Position numbers and translations under genes: made by a program. A stretch of DNA of 64,000 bases from positions 124,001 through 188,000 of the forward strand of contig NZ_LQZQ01000001.1 in assembly GCF_001593005.1 (NCBI RefSeq), written 5' to 3'. The stretch is from Roseivirga ehrenbergii. GTDB taxonomy: Bacteria; Bacteroidota; Bacteroidia; Cytophagales; Cyclobacteriaceae. Positions 17,015-24,222 of this stretch are shown here, in pieces. Within the stretch, counting starts at the first letter, position 1; each line of letters opens with the position of its first letter. The notes beneath the pieces were generated by a model. The model was not told where the DNA came from. It made no database searches and saw nothing but the letters and a program-made list of their open reading frames with translations.

Positions 17015-17809
17015 TTAGGCTTCCTTTTCTGCGTAATTGAACGACTGCTCCAAACCCGCTTCTGTCTCTCTTCTATAAGTTCTGAAAAGGCTTCCCACTT
17101 TGATTTGCATAACGCCCAACACTGCTTCTTTCACAATTCCACCACTCATTTTAGATTTGCCTTTAGTGCGGTCGGTGAAAATGATAGGCACTTCTGTAAT
17201 ATTGAAGCCAAATTTCCAAGCCAAGAATTTCATTTCAATTTGAAAAGCATAGCCCATAAAGCGTACTTTGTCTAAATCTATGGTTTCGAGCACCGAACGT
17301 CTATAGCATTTAAAACCTGCAGTGGTATCTCTAAAAGGCATTCCCGTCACCATGCGCACATAGTAGCTGGCGAAAAACGAAAGCATTACACGGCTCATGG
17401 GCCAGTTTACCACATTTACTCCCGTTACGTAGCGCGATCCAATGGCCACATCGTTTCCATCGGTCTTACAAGAGTGATATAAGTTGTTTAAATCTTCTGG
17501 AGGATGTGAAAAATCGGCATCCATTTCAAAAATGAATTCGTAATGGCGAGCCAAAGCCCAACGAAAACCGTGAATATATGCGGTGCCTAAACCTAATTTC
17601 CCTGCCCGCTCTTCTAAATGTAAGCGATCAGGATATTCCAACATTAAGCTTTTTACGATATCGGCCGTGCCATCTGGCGAATTATCATCCACAATAAGCA
17701 ATTCAAATCCAGAAGGTTGAGAAAGAACAGCACGAACAATTTCCGCGACATTCTCTTTTTCATTATAAGTTGGAATAATGACTAGGCTATCTTTCATTAC
17801 ATGGTTCAA
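17015..17809 (-). CDS. Polyprenol-phosphate glycosyltransferase (DPM1-like, GT2)
   Basis: A 264-residue GT2 enzyme resembling polyprenol-monophosphomannose synthase. It shows VIIPTYNEKENV, VDDNSPDGT, EMDADFSHPPEDL (DxD metal motif) and GSRYVTG, followed by the DTTAGFKCYRR segment. It lacks a C-terminal membrane anchor of its own. It transfers a sugar from a nucleotide donor to a polyprenol phosphate at the inner face of the membrane; the sugar could be mannose or glucose. It converges on the permease gene with a 17-bp gap. Confidence 0.88.
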   Translation of the reverse strand: MNHVMKDSLVIIPTYNEKENVAEIVRAVLSQPSGFELLIVDDNSPDGTADIVKSLMLEYPDRLHLEERAGKLGLGTAYIHGFRWALARHYEFIFEMDADFSHPPEDLNNLYHSCKTDGNDVAIGSRYVTGVNVVNWPMSRVMLSFFASYYVRMVTGMPFRDTTAGFKCYRRSVLETIDLDKVRFMGYAFQIEMKFLAWKFGFNITEVPIIFTDRTKGKSKMSGGIVKEAVLGVMQIKVGSLFRTYRRETEAGLEQSFNYAEKEA

Positions 17810-17880
17810 AAAATCTACTCTGAAAGAATAATTCCTTCAAAGCAGTTAAATTCATTAGTTTTATCGGTCTGGGAGTTGAG

Positions 17881-17902
17881 CCCCGTAAAGTTTAGAACGG
17901 GG
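17881..17902 (+). other. Leader hairpin upstream of the GmhB-like gene
   Basis: CCCCGT (17881-17886) pairs with ACGGGG (17897-17902), with one more possible outer pair. It lies 45 bp upstream of the favoured ATG, inside the likely leader. There is no T-run after it, so it is not an ordinary terminator. Confidence 0.4.
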
Positions 17903-17946
17903 AAGTTAATTAAATGTTAATCACAAAAGAAAAGCAAGTGAATAAA

Positions 17947-18462
17947 ATGAGCAAATGTGTTTTCATGGATAGGGATGGTGTGTTAAACAAAGAGTTAGGC
18001 CGACACATTCTAAAAATTGAAGAATTTATAATTCCTGAAGACGTTCCGAATGGTTTGAAAAGACTAAAAGAAGCTGGTTATAAACTAGTTGTAGTCACCA
18101 ACCAAAGTGGAATTGCCAGAAAATACTATGACGATAAATTGGTAGACGACTGCCATGATTTACTTCAAGAAGCTTGTGGAAATTTAATTGATCAATTTTA
18201 TTATGCGCCTTTGGTGGATAGCGTAAGTAAATCTTTAATGCGCAAGCCAGACTCGCTTATGCTAGAGAAAGGAATGGCCAAATTCAATGTGGATCCCGCC
18301 CAATCGTGGATGGTGGGTGATAAAGAGCGTGATCTAATTCCAGCAAAGAAACTGGGCATCAAAAGAATTCAGCTGATGGCCATGGTGGAAAAAAGTGAGT
18401 TGGCCGAAGTGGTAGCCCATACTTTTACGGAAGTAGTGGATGCCATTCTTGGTGAGGGCTAA
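17947..18462 (+). CDS. HAD-IIIA phosphatase, GmhB-like
   Basis: A 171-residue protein (an upstream in-frame ATG at 17914 would add 11 charged residues; the favoured start places MSKCVFMDRDGVLN at the N-terminus as in homologues). The HAD motifs are FMDRDGVLN, VVTNQSG and MVGDKERDL. The relatives are D-glycero-D-manno-heptose-1,7-bisphosphate 7-phosphatase and histidinol phosphatase. The Cys/His zinc-binding loop of canonical GmhB is missing: the region reads FYYAPLVDSVSKS. The substrate is therefore less certain than the fold, and a role in LPS heptose synthesis is only possible. Confidence 0.8.
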   Translation: MSKCVFMDRDGVLNKELGRHILKIEEFIIPEDVPNGLKRLKEAGYKLVVVTNQSGIARKYYDDKLVDDCHDLLQEACGNLIDQFYYAPLVDSVSKSLMRKPDSLMLEKGMAKFNVDPAQSWMVGDKERDLIPAKKLGIKRIQLMAMVEKSELAEVVAHTFTEVVDAILGEG

Positions 18463-18569
18463 ATTTTTCAGGTTTCATCCTGAGAAATTAGGTGTTCACC
18501 GATATTTTTTGGCCGGGTTAGGTTCAAATATCACTTTTGAATCAATCAAAAACTCAAAATATCTAACAC

Positions 18570-19442
18570 ATGAGAAAGAAAACTAAAGTATTCGCCACGC
18601 TCCTACTGCTGTGCTTCTTTTTAAGCTCCTGCGTTTATTCATTATTCCCAATTTACACGGATGACACACTGGTGTATTTGCCTGAAATCGTAGGCAAATG
18701 GCAAAGCGGCAGCGATGAAGAAGATTACATTCTAATTTCTGATGGGGTTTCGGTGGAAGGAACCGTTACTGTTACAGAGTCTGACACCAAAACTCCTAAA
18801 GAAAGTGGAGTTAAAATCAGCAAACCCACTTTTTCGGTAACCATTGATGAAGGTGATTATGCCATTATCGAAGGTGATACAGTCAGAGATCAAGCAAAAA
18901 TTCAAGCCTATTACGAAAAGCAATTCGACTCTCTCATCTCAAGTAAGGAAATGAAAAATAACTTCAGGAAGTTCGGTGAAAACCTAAGTGAATTTGGAAA
19001 TAGGCTTAACGATTTGGGTAAACCAAACAAACCAAAAAGCTATACCATTGGTGAGAAGTCTTATTTAATGACAGTGGTTGATGATGGCGAACCCATTAAA
19101 TATGAGCTGCATTTGGTAAAAATTGGAGACGATATTTTTATGGACTTGGCCGCCACGGATAGCGATTATAGTGATGCTGCTTTTGAGTCGAGAGTATGGT
19201 TCCCAGTGCATACCTTTATGAAAATGGACCTGAACGGAGATCAGCTCAAGCTTACTCAATTCGATTTAGACAAGCTCAATAAGCTCTTTAAAAGCAACTT
19301 AATTCGTTTACGACACGAAAATGTAGACGGCACCATTTTGATCACTGCCCAGCCCAAAGAACTTCAGAAATTTTTGGACAAATACTCTGATGATGAAAGC
19401 GTTTTCGATGATCCCGAAACTTACACACGTGTAGCGCAATGA
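18570..19442 (+). CDS. Hypothetical lipoprotein, first gene of the LytS/LytTR operon
   Basis: A 290-residue protein with a lipoprotein signal (lipobox LSSC, C21) and no recognised domain. The mature part begins VYSLFPIYTDDTLVYLPEIVGKWQ, a form seen in lipocalin-like or uncharacterised Bacteroidota lipoproteins. Its last 4 bp overlap the sensor kinase start, so it is translationally coupled to the two-component genes. An inference is that it feeds a periplasmic signal into the kinase or is sensed by it. Confidence 0.75.
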   Translation: MRKKTKVFATLLLLCFFLSSCVYSLFPIYTDDTLVYLPEIVGKWQSGSDEEDYILISDGVSVEGTVTVTESDTKTPKESGVKISKPTFSVTIDEGDYAIIEGDTVRDQAKIQAYYEKQFDSLISSKEMKNNFRKFGENLSEFGNRLNDLGKPNKPKSYTIGEKSYLMTVVDDGEPIKYELHLVKIGDDIFMDLAATDSDYSDAAFESRVWFPVHTFMKMDLNGDQLKLTQFDLDKLNKLFKSNLIRLRHENVDGTILITAQPKELQKFLDKYSDDESVFDDPETYTRVAQ

Positions 19443-20458
19443 AGTTCCTCAACAAACTTATACGCTTAAAATGGTTACAGCATTCAGTGTTTTGGATGCT
19501 GTCCATTTACGCAATTGGGAGTTATTTCTCCATTGCCATAGCACTTTTTGCTTTCATCGATTATTTCTACGCTATCCTATTTCACATTCCATTGGTCTTC
19601 TTGGTCTATGTGAATTTGCGCCTGTTAATTCCAAGGTTTCTTCAGAAGGGCAAATATCTGCTTTATGTGCTTTTCGTAGCGGTAGACATTGCTTTGGCTT
19701 ACCTCGTTCACGAATTCACTTTTGAAATTCTTTTGCCTGTTCTGCCAACGGAATTCTATATGGTTTCCTTTACGGAATGGCAGGTTTTGGTCAATATTTT
19801 TATCATTTACCTTGTGCTCACCACTTTGCTCAAATTATCCAAATCATGGTATACTTTGCAGCAGGTAGAAAAAGAAAAGGTAGAGCTGGAATTGAAGTCA
19901 TTGAAAATGCAGATCAATCCTCATTTTCTCTTCAATAGCCTGAATAGCATTTACGCCATGGCTTTGGTGAAAAGCGAGAAAACTGCGACTTCGGTTTTAG
20001 AACTCTCTAACCTATTGCGCTACATGATTTACGAAGTGGGCGACAAACGCGTGAGCCTGGAAAAAGAAGTAGAAATTATTCAGGGCTACCTTGATTTGCA
20101 GCGCCTACGTTCCGATGCCAGCACCGAGGTTAATTTCCAAATCGAAGGTGACCTCAAAGGAAAAATGATTGCTCCACTTTTGTTCTTTCCCCTGATTGAA
20201 AATAGTTTTAAACATGGCGTAAAAGGGGTTTCAGATTCGGCTTTTGTGCATATGCATTTAAAGTGCAGCAATGATCAAATTGATTTTAGCATTGTGAACA
20301 ACAAAGGTGAAATTGATGACATGGAAGCGGGACAATATGGCGGAATTGGTTTGCAAAACGTATCTTCTCGCTTGGCCTTGATTTACCCGAAAAAACACGA
20401 GTTTAAAGTAGAAGACGAGCAAGACAAATTCTCTGTCCATTTAACAATTAAGCTATGA
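19439..20458 (+). CDS. LytS-type sensor histidine kinase
   Basis: A 339-residue membrane kinase. Four hydrophobic segments fill residues about 12-137, followed by a short coiled coil, the His_kinase box MQINPHFLFNSLNS with H162, and a HATPase region including LIENSFKHG (N box) and GGIGLQN (G box). There is no separate extracellular sensor domain, so sensing would be within the membrane or via a partner such as the coupled lipoprotein. It phosphorylates the LytTR regulator encoded next (4-bp overlap). Confidence 0.92.
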   Translation: MKFLNKLIRLKWLQHSVFWMLSIYAIGSYFSIAIALFAFIDYFYAILFHIPLVFLVYVNLRLLIPRFLQKGKYLLYVLFVAVDIALAYLVHEFTFEILLPVLPTEFYMVSFTEWQVLVNIFIIYLVLTTLLKLSKSWYTLQQVEKEKVELELKSLKMQINPHFLFNSLNSIYAMALVKSEKTATSVLELSNLLRYMIYEVGDKRVSLEKEVEIIQGYLDLQRLRSDASTEVNFQIEGDLKGKMIAPLLFFPLIENSFKHGVKGVSDSAFVHMHLKCSNDQIDFSIVNNKGEIDDMEAGQYGGIGLQNVSSRLALIYPKKHEFKVEDEQDKFSVHLTIKL

Positions 20459-21135
20459 TTAAATGCCTGATAGTAGACGATGAGCCGCTTTCACGCGATG
20501 TACTGAAAACCTATTGCACAGATCATCCTGATTTGGAAATTACGGCCATCTGCAAAGATGCTTTTGAGGCCATGAATTCCCTCGGCAAATCAAGCGTTGA
20601 TCTAATTTTCCTGGATGTTAACATGCCCAAGTTATCAGGCATCAACTTTTACAAGTCGCTGAACCAAAAACCGATGGTGGTATTTACCACGGCCTATCCT
20701 GAGTTTGCCGTAGAAGGCTTTGAACTTGACGCCACCGATTATTTACTAAAACCCTTCTCTTTCGAGCGCTTTGTAAAAGCGGTGAATAAGGTAAAGGAGA
20801 AAAGCATCTACCAAACTGACACGGACGAAAAGTACATCTTACTCAAAGCCGACCGAAAAGTCTACAAGGTTGACTTCTCAGAAATTCTCTTTTTTGAAGC
20901 CCTCGGTGATTATGTAAAAGCCCATTTGCAGGACAAGGTGCTCATTGTCACTACTACCTTAAAAAAGCTTATGGAAGAATTACCTTCTTCTGCATTTATG
21001 CGCACCCATAAGTCCTATATCATTGCCAAAAGTAAAATTGAATACTTAGAAGGAAATCAGATTCAGCTTCCGCAACACAAAATTCCCATTGGCCAATCTT
21101 ACCGCGAAGAAGTATTAAAGAAGCTGGAGGGTTAA
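20455..21135 (+). CDS. LytTR-type response regulator
   Basis: A 226-residue regulator. The receiver domain (residues 1-120) has the acidic pocket VDDE and phospho-acceptor D54 in FLDVNMP, then T and K in the usual places (FTTAYPEFA, LLKPF). The LytTR DNA-binding domain (about 125-226) starts DEKYILLKADRKVYKVDFSEI and includes MRTHKSYIIA. LytTR proteins bind direct repeats spaced about two helical turns apart; a set of such repeats follows the gene at 21187-21270. Confidence 0.95.
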   Translation: MIKCLIVDDEPLSRDVLKTYCTDHPDLEITAICKDAFEAMNSLGKSSVDLIFLDVNMPKLSGINFYKSLNQKPMVVFTTAYPEFAVEGFELDATDYLLKPFSFERFVKAVNKVKEKSIYQTDTDEKYILLKADRKVYKVDFSEILFFEALGDYVKAHLQDKVLIVTTTLKKLMEELPSSAFMRTHKSYIIAKSKIEYLEGNQIQLPQHKIPIGQSYREEVLKKLEG

Positions 21136-21137
21136 TG

Positions 21138-21170
21138 AGACCTATAAGGTTTTAAAAAACCTATAGGTCT
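21138..21170. repeat. Palindrome AGACCTATAAGGTTTT...AAAACCTATAGGTCT
   Basis: Two arms around a short A/T loop, with a single-base bulge in the left arm. It begins 3 bp after the LytTR gene's stop codon. It may serve as a terminator-like stem or be a copy of a dispersed REP-like palindrome; no second copy is in the window. Confidence 0.65.
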
Positions 21171-21186
21171 GGTTTGAGTAGAAAAC

Positions 21187-21270
21187 CGTATCATAATCGT
21201 CTATTTTCGTATCAAATCGTATCACACCCTTGAATACTGGATCGTATCATTACCGTATCAAATCGTATCA
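21187..21270. promoter_or_regulatory. Phased array of CGTATCA repeats
   Basis: Six exact CGTATCA copies begin at 21187, 21208, 21218, 21243, 21254 and 21264, with a degenerate CGTCTAT at 21198. Spacings are 21, 10, 25, 11 and 10 bp, so most lie on one helix face, and two pairs (21187/21208, 21243/21264) are exactly 21 bp apart, the spacing of LytTR half-sites. It sits between the LytTR gene and the next lipoprotein gene, so it is a candidate operator. Binding is inference. Confidence 0.6.
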
Positions 21271-21305
21271 TTTTTGAAAACCATTTCTCAAATTGAAATT
21301 CAGAA

Positions 21306-22205
21306 ATGAGAATATTAATGTTTAGAGGTCTCTATTTAATTGCCATTTTATTATTAGTAGTTGGTTGCTCAAAGAGTAAGACTGAGAACAACATTGCCTT
21401 AACGCTTGAAAACAAAAAGGCAATAGAATTATATGCCCAACAATTGGCGAAAAGTATCAATGATTATGATCACGCACTAATCAGAAACTCATGGAGTAAT
21501 GAGGCTTTTGCCAAAAGAGTGAAAAACCTTAACAAGGTTCAGAGAAATGTATTCAATTATATTTTTGACAAGGAAATAAAGGACGAGATCAAATTCAACA
21601 ATATTTCACTCGTGAATCATGTAAATTTAGAGCAAGGGAAAATACATACTTCTAATATTAAACATTTTAACTCCCACTCTGAAATCACCTTCCTTTCCAT
21701 TTTTGATGACAGCTATAACTTCATCAAATACCGTGTTGAGATAATTAATAACAAGCCTTACTTATGCGATCTTTTTGATCTTAAAAGTGGCCTATGGTAT
21801 AGCGAGACCATAAAAAATGTCATTAATCTGAATTCTAGATATGACATGTTTTCAGAAGAAAGAAGGGCAGCAAATTTGGCCATGAGAAGTTCAAATGAAG
21901 AACTTAAGAAAAGAGACACATTAAGTGCGTTATACTACCTTTATGATATACCTAAAACGCATTGGGTTGGAAATGGACTCAGCCTCAGGAAACTGAATCT
22001 TGCTTTGGGCGTTTCCGACAGCACTTATGGGAAAGTATTAGAAACCGAATTTGAGTACGACCAAAGCCTCTATTTAAAATATCTATACTACCGCTATTGG
22101 GATGACTCCGAGAATTTAAATAATGTATACAATACTTTGAAGTATCAAACTGGAGAAGATTTAAGACTTGACTCACTGATTAAAAGCGAAAGTTTCTGGC
22201 GGTAA
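21306..22205 (+). CDS. Hypothetical lipoprotein
   Basis: A 299-residue protein with a lipoprotein signal (lipobox VVGC, C21). The rest has no recognised domain and is rich in Asn, Lys and Tyr, with several YLY/YYR segments near the C-terminus. The gene lies directly after the CGTATCA array, so it is a candidate target of the LytTR regulator encoded upstream. It is followed 1 bp after the stop by a copy of the nested-repeat element. Confidence 0.7.
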   Translation: MRILMFRGLYLIAILLLVVGCSKSKTENNIALTLENKKAIELYAQQLAKSINDYDHALIRNSWSNEAFAKRVKNLNKVQRNVFNYIFDKEIKDEIKFNNISLVNHVNLEQGKIHTSNIKHFNSHSEITFLSIFDDSYNFIKYRVEIINNKPYLCDLFDLKSGLWYSETIKNVINLNSRYDMFSEERRAANLAMRSSNEELKKRDTLSALYYLYDIPKTHWVGNGLSLRKLNLALGVSDSTYGKVLETEFEYDQSLYLKYLYYRYWDDSENLNNVYNTLKYQTGEDLRLDSLIKSESFWR

Positions 22206-22206
22206 C

Positions 22207-22433
22207 CTCTGTCGCAGGTTCTCCGAACCTGTGACGACTTATTAAAAAGGGACTCTGTCCCGGTCAAAATAGCAGAAGCCTTAACCAACAGATTGTATTT
22301 CCGGAGCTAGCTTACCGCCAAGCAGACAGCCCTCACCATCATCAATAGGAATAAACCATGCGAGAGCAAAGTTTTACTGTGTTATACGGACAGAGTCCTA
22401 CTGATCATAAATCGGAGAACCTGCTACAGTAGG
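22207..22433. mobile_element. Nested-inverted-repeat element, copy 1 (MITE-like)
   Basis: About 230 bp without a full-length ORF. The left end is a self-complementary hairpin around CGCAGGTTCTCCGAACCTG (22213-22231), mirrored at the right by TCGGAGAACCTGCTACAG (22412-22429). Inside are perfect 11-bp inverted ends GGACTCTGTCC (22250-22260) and GGACAGAGTCC (22388-22398). Copy 2 is at 23385-23621; 22207-22400 matches it in 188 of 194 positions without gaps, and 22271-22393 is identical. The remaining gap to the next gene (22434-22510) shows nothing else. Confidence 0.75.
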
Positions 22434-22510
22434 AATAGTTGAATACCTCTCCGTTGAGCACATAGAAGTCTCTTTTCATTCCTTAATTACTTTAGCTATT
22501 TTAGATTAAA

Positions 22511-23380
22511 ATGATGCACAAATTCTTTCCAACCCTCTTGCTGTGCTTTTTTATAAGTACAATCGTAAATTCTCAGGTAATTACCTTTGAAGGAAACGAT
22601 ACTTTGTACTTGAAAAAGGAAATGAAATTCGACAATTTCTCCCCAGATATTTGGGTATTCAAAGATCACCTTCCACCTGGGAAATATTATCAAATACGCA
22701 AACATGATTGCGGAACTGATACTCTTAGGCAAGCTGAATTCTCCAAAAAGGGCGTAAAAGATGGTCTTTGGATTGAATGGAACGAAAGCCTATGTCTAGC
22801 GATAGACGATGAATCCATTTCAACTCATACATTTACAAAAGCTGAAGTCTATAAAGGCAGGGAAATACTTTACAATGAAGGTTTCATTTTAAAATCCGTT
22901 CTATATCAAACTCAAAACGACCTGCCACTTTGGGAATTAAGCTATCCTCCCAATACAATTGATGAAAGACTATGGAATATATCGAGAGTTTACAAAGACA
23001 ATTATTTATCTTCTGAAACTAGAATAATAAAAGACTCAATATCAAATAAGATTACTGACTGTACCACAACGTATAATGAAAAGGGATTCAAAATCTTCAC
23101 TGACACTCATCCAGTCGACAATGAAAAGGAAGGTTTTATAACCTTTTATCAAGAGAAAAACCGAGTGCTAACAAAAGGTAAATATGTCATTTCTTCAAAT
23201 GATAACTTCGAAGACACTTTCCATCATTATACCTTAATAGGAAGTTGGCCGTACTATAATGAATTGAATGAACATATAGCAACACTTAAGTATAAGAAGG
23301 GGCGATTATCTAAAATAAAGTATTTAGCAAGTGACGTGAGTGAGTATGAGATATTAAACTGGCTCAATTCCTTTAATTGA
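22511..23380 (+). CDS. Hypothetical secreted protein with a MORN/YwqK-like stretch
   Basis: A 289-residue protein with an N-terminal signal sequence (about residues 1-21, ending VNSQ). The stretch FSKKGVKDGLWIEWNE resembles the repeat unit of the YwqK/MORN-type proteins widespread in Bacteroidota; further weak repeats follow. No enzymatic motif is seen. It is flanked on both sides by the two copies of the nested-repeat element, so this gene sits in a roughly 1.2-kb segment bounded by direct repeats. Confidence 0.7.
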   Translation: MMHKFFPTLLLCFFISTIVNSQVITFEGNDTLYLKKEMKFDNFSPDIWVFKDHLPPGKYYQIRKHDCGTDTLRQAEFSKKGVKDGLWIEWNESLCLAIDDESISTHTFTKAEVYKGREILYNEGFILKSVLYQTQNDLPLWELSYPPNTIDERLWNISRVYKDNYLSSETRIIKDSISNKITDCTTTYNEKGFKIFTDTHPVDNEKEGFITFYQEKNRVLTKGKYVISSNDNFEDTFHHYTLIGSWPYYNELNEHIATLKYKKGRLSKIKYLASDVSEYEILNWLNSFN

Positions 23381-23384
23381 CTTA

Positions 23385-23621
23385 CTCTGTCGCAGGTACT
23401 CCGAACCTGCGACTACTTATTAAAAAGGGACTCTGTCCCGATCAAAACAGCAGAAGCCTTAACCAACAGATTGTATTTCCGGAGCTAGCTTACCGCCAAG
23501 CAGACAGCCCTCACCATCATCAATAGGAATAAACCATGCGAGAGCAAAGTTTTACTGTGTTATACGGACAGGGTCCTAGAGCTCATAATGAGTCACAGGT
23601 TCGGAGAACCTTCGACAGTAG
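23385..23621. mobile_element. Nested-inverted-repeat element, copy 2 (MITE-like)
   Basis: The more complete copy. The left terminus 23385-23413 and right terminus 23592-23621 are inverted repeats of about 29 bp, each itself a hairpin (AGGTACTCCGAACCT / AGGTTCGGAGAACCT). The inner inverted ends are at 23428-23438 and 23566-23576 (one mismatch). It begins 4 bp after a stop codon, as copy 1 begins 1 bp after one. Another related half-end CCTTCGACAGAGG lies at 23644-23656. No transposase is encoded in either copy. Confidence 0.75.
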
Positions 23622-23666
23622 CAAAGGCAGATAAATAGGATAACCTTCGACAGAGGTTAGGATTCT

Positions 23667-24164
23667 TTATTCCAAAGTCACCCTGTGCTTTATGATTTGC
23701 TCATAAAAATGATGGATTCTGAACATCTGCTCAGCACCTACTTTTTGGCCAGCTTGAGCCACTAAATACAAGCCTATTGCAATAGCGGCCAATATTGGGA
23801 TAACCCATAAAATAGGAGCTTCCTTTTCAAGCATTATCTGAGAAAGCCCGTATACTCCAGCAAACAAAGAAAGCACCCCAAGCGCAGCATAGGACATAAA
23901 AAACACAGCCCAAACACTTGGTTTCGGCCCATACAGACCTCTCACCTCTAAACTCCCCTCTGATGTTTCTTCCAAAGTAAGCGTCAGTTCTGGCGACCAA
24001 TAATGCCTTTCTTCAAGGCAAATTTTAATCACACAATATTGTTCAGAAACAAGCCCTATGAATTCTTGATCCTGATCCATGGCTTCTTTGATAGTACTAA
24101 TGTATTCTTTGGCGGTTCCGGTTACAGTCTCTTTAAACCGTGGTCTGATATGAAGGCTTGACAT
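23667..24164 (-). CDS. Hypothetical two-helix membrane protein
   Basis: A 165-residue protein when started at the Met at 24164 (MSSLHIRPRFKE); an upstream Met at 24182 would add six hydrophobic residues. The N-terminal half is soluble and polar, followed by two membrane helices (VWAVFFMSYAALGVLSLFAGV and ILWVIPILAAIAIGLYLVA) and a short basic tail ending HRVTLE. I do not recognise a named family; the form is common among Bacteroidota hypothetical proteins. It is transcribed in the same direction as the macroglobulin-like gene upstream. Confidence 0.65.
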   Translation of the reverse strand: MSSLHIRPRFKETVTGTAKEYISTIKEAMDQDQEFIGLVSEQYCVIKICLEERHYWSPELTLTLEETSEGSLEVRGLYGPKPSVWAVFFMSYAALGVLSLFAGVYGLSQIMLEKEAPILWVIPILAAIAIGLYLVAQAGQKVGAEQMFRIHHFYEQIIKHRVTLE

Positions 24165-24222
24165 GACTAGAAAAATAAACATTCACCTGCCAAATACATA
24201 ACCGTAGACATAAATGTATTCC

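Noticed and set aside
21187-21270. CRISPR-like array
   Set aside because: Repeat words are only 7 bp long and spacing is too short; no cas genes.
22207-23621. tRNA, attC site or coding gene within the nested-repeat element
   Set aside because: No cloverleaf, no integrase-site layout, and only a 30-codon frame without a start codon.
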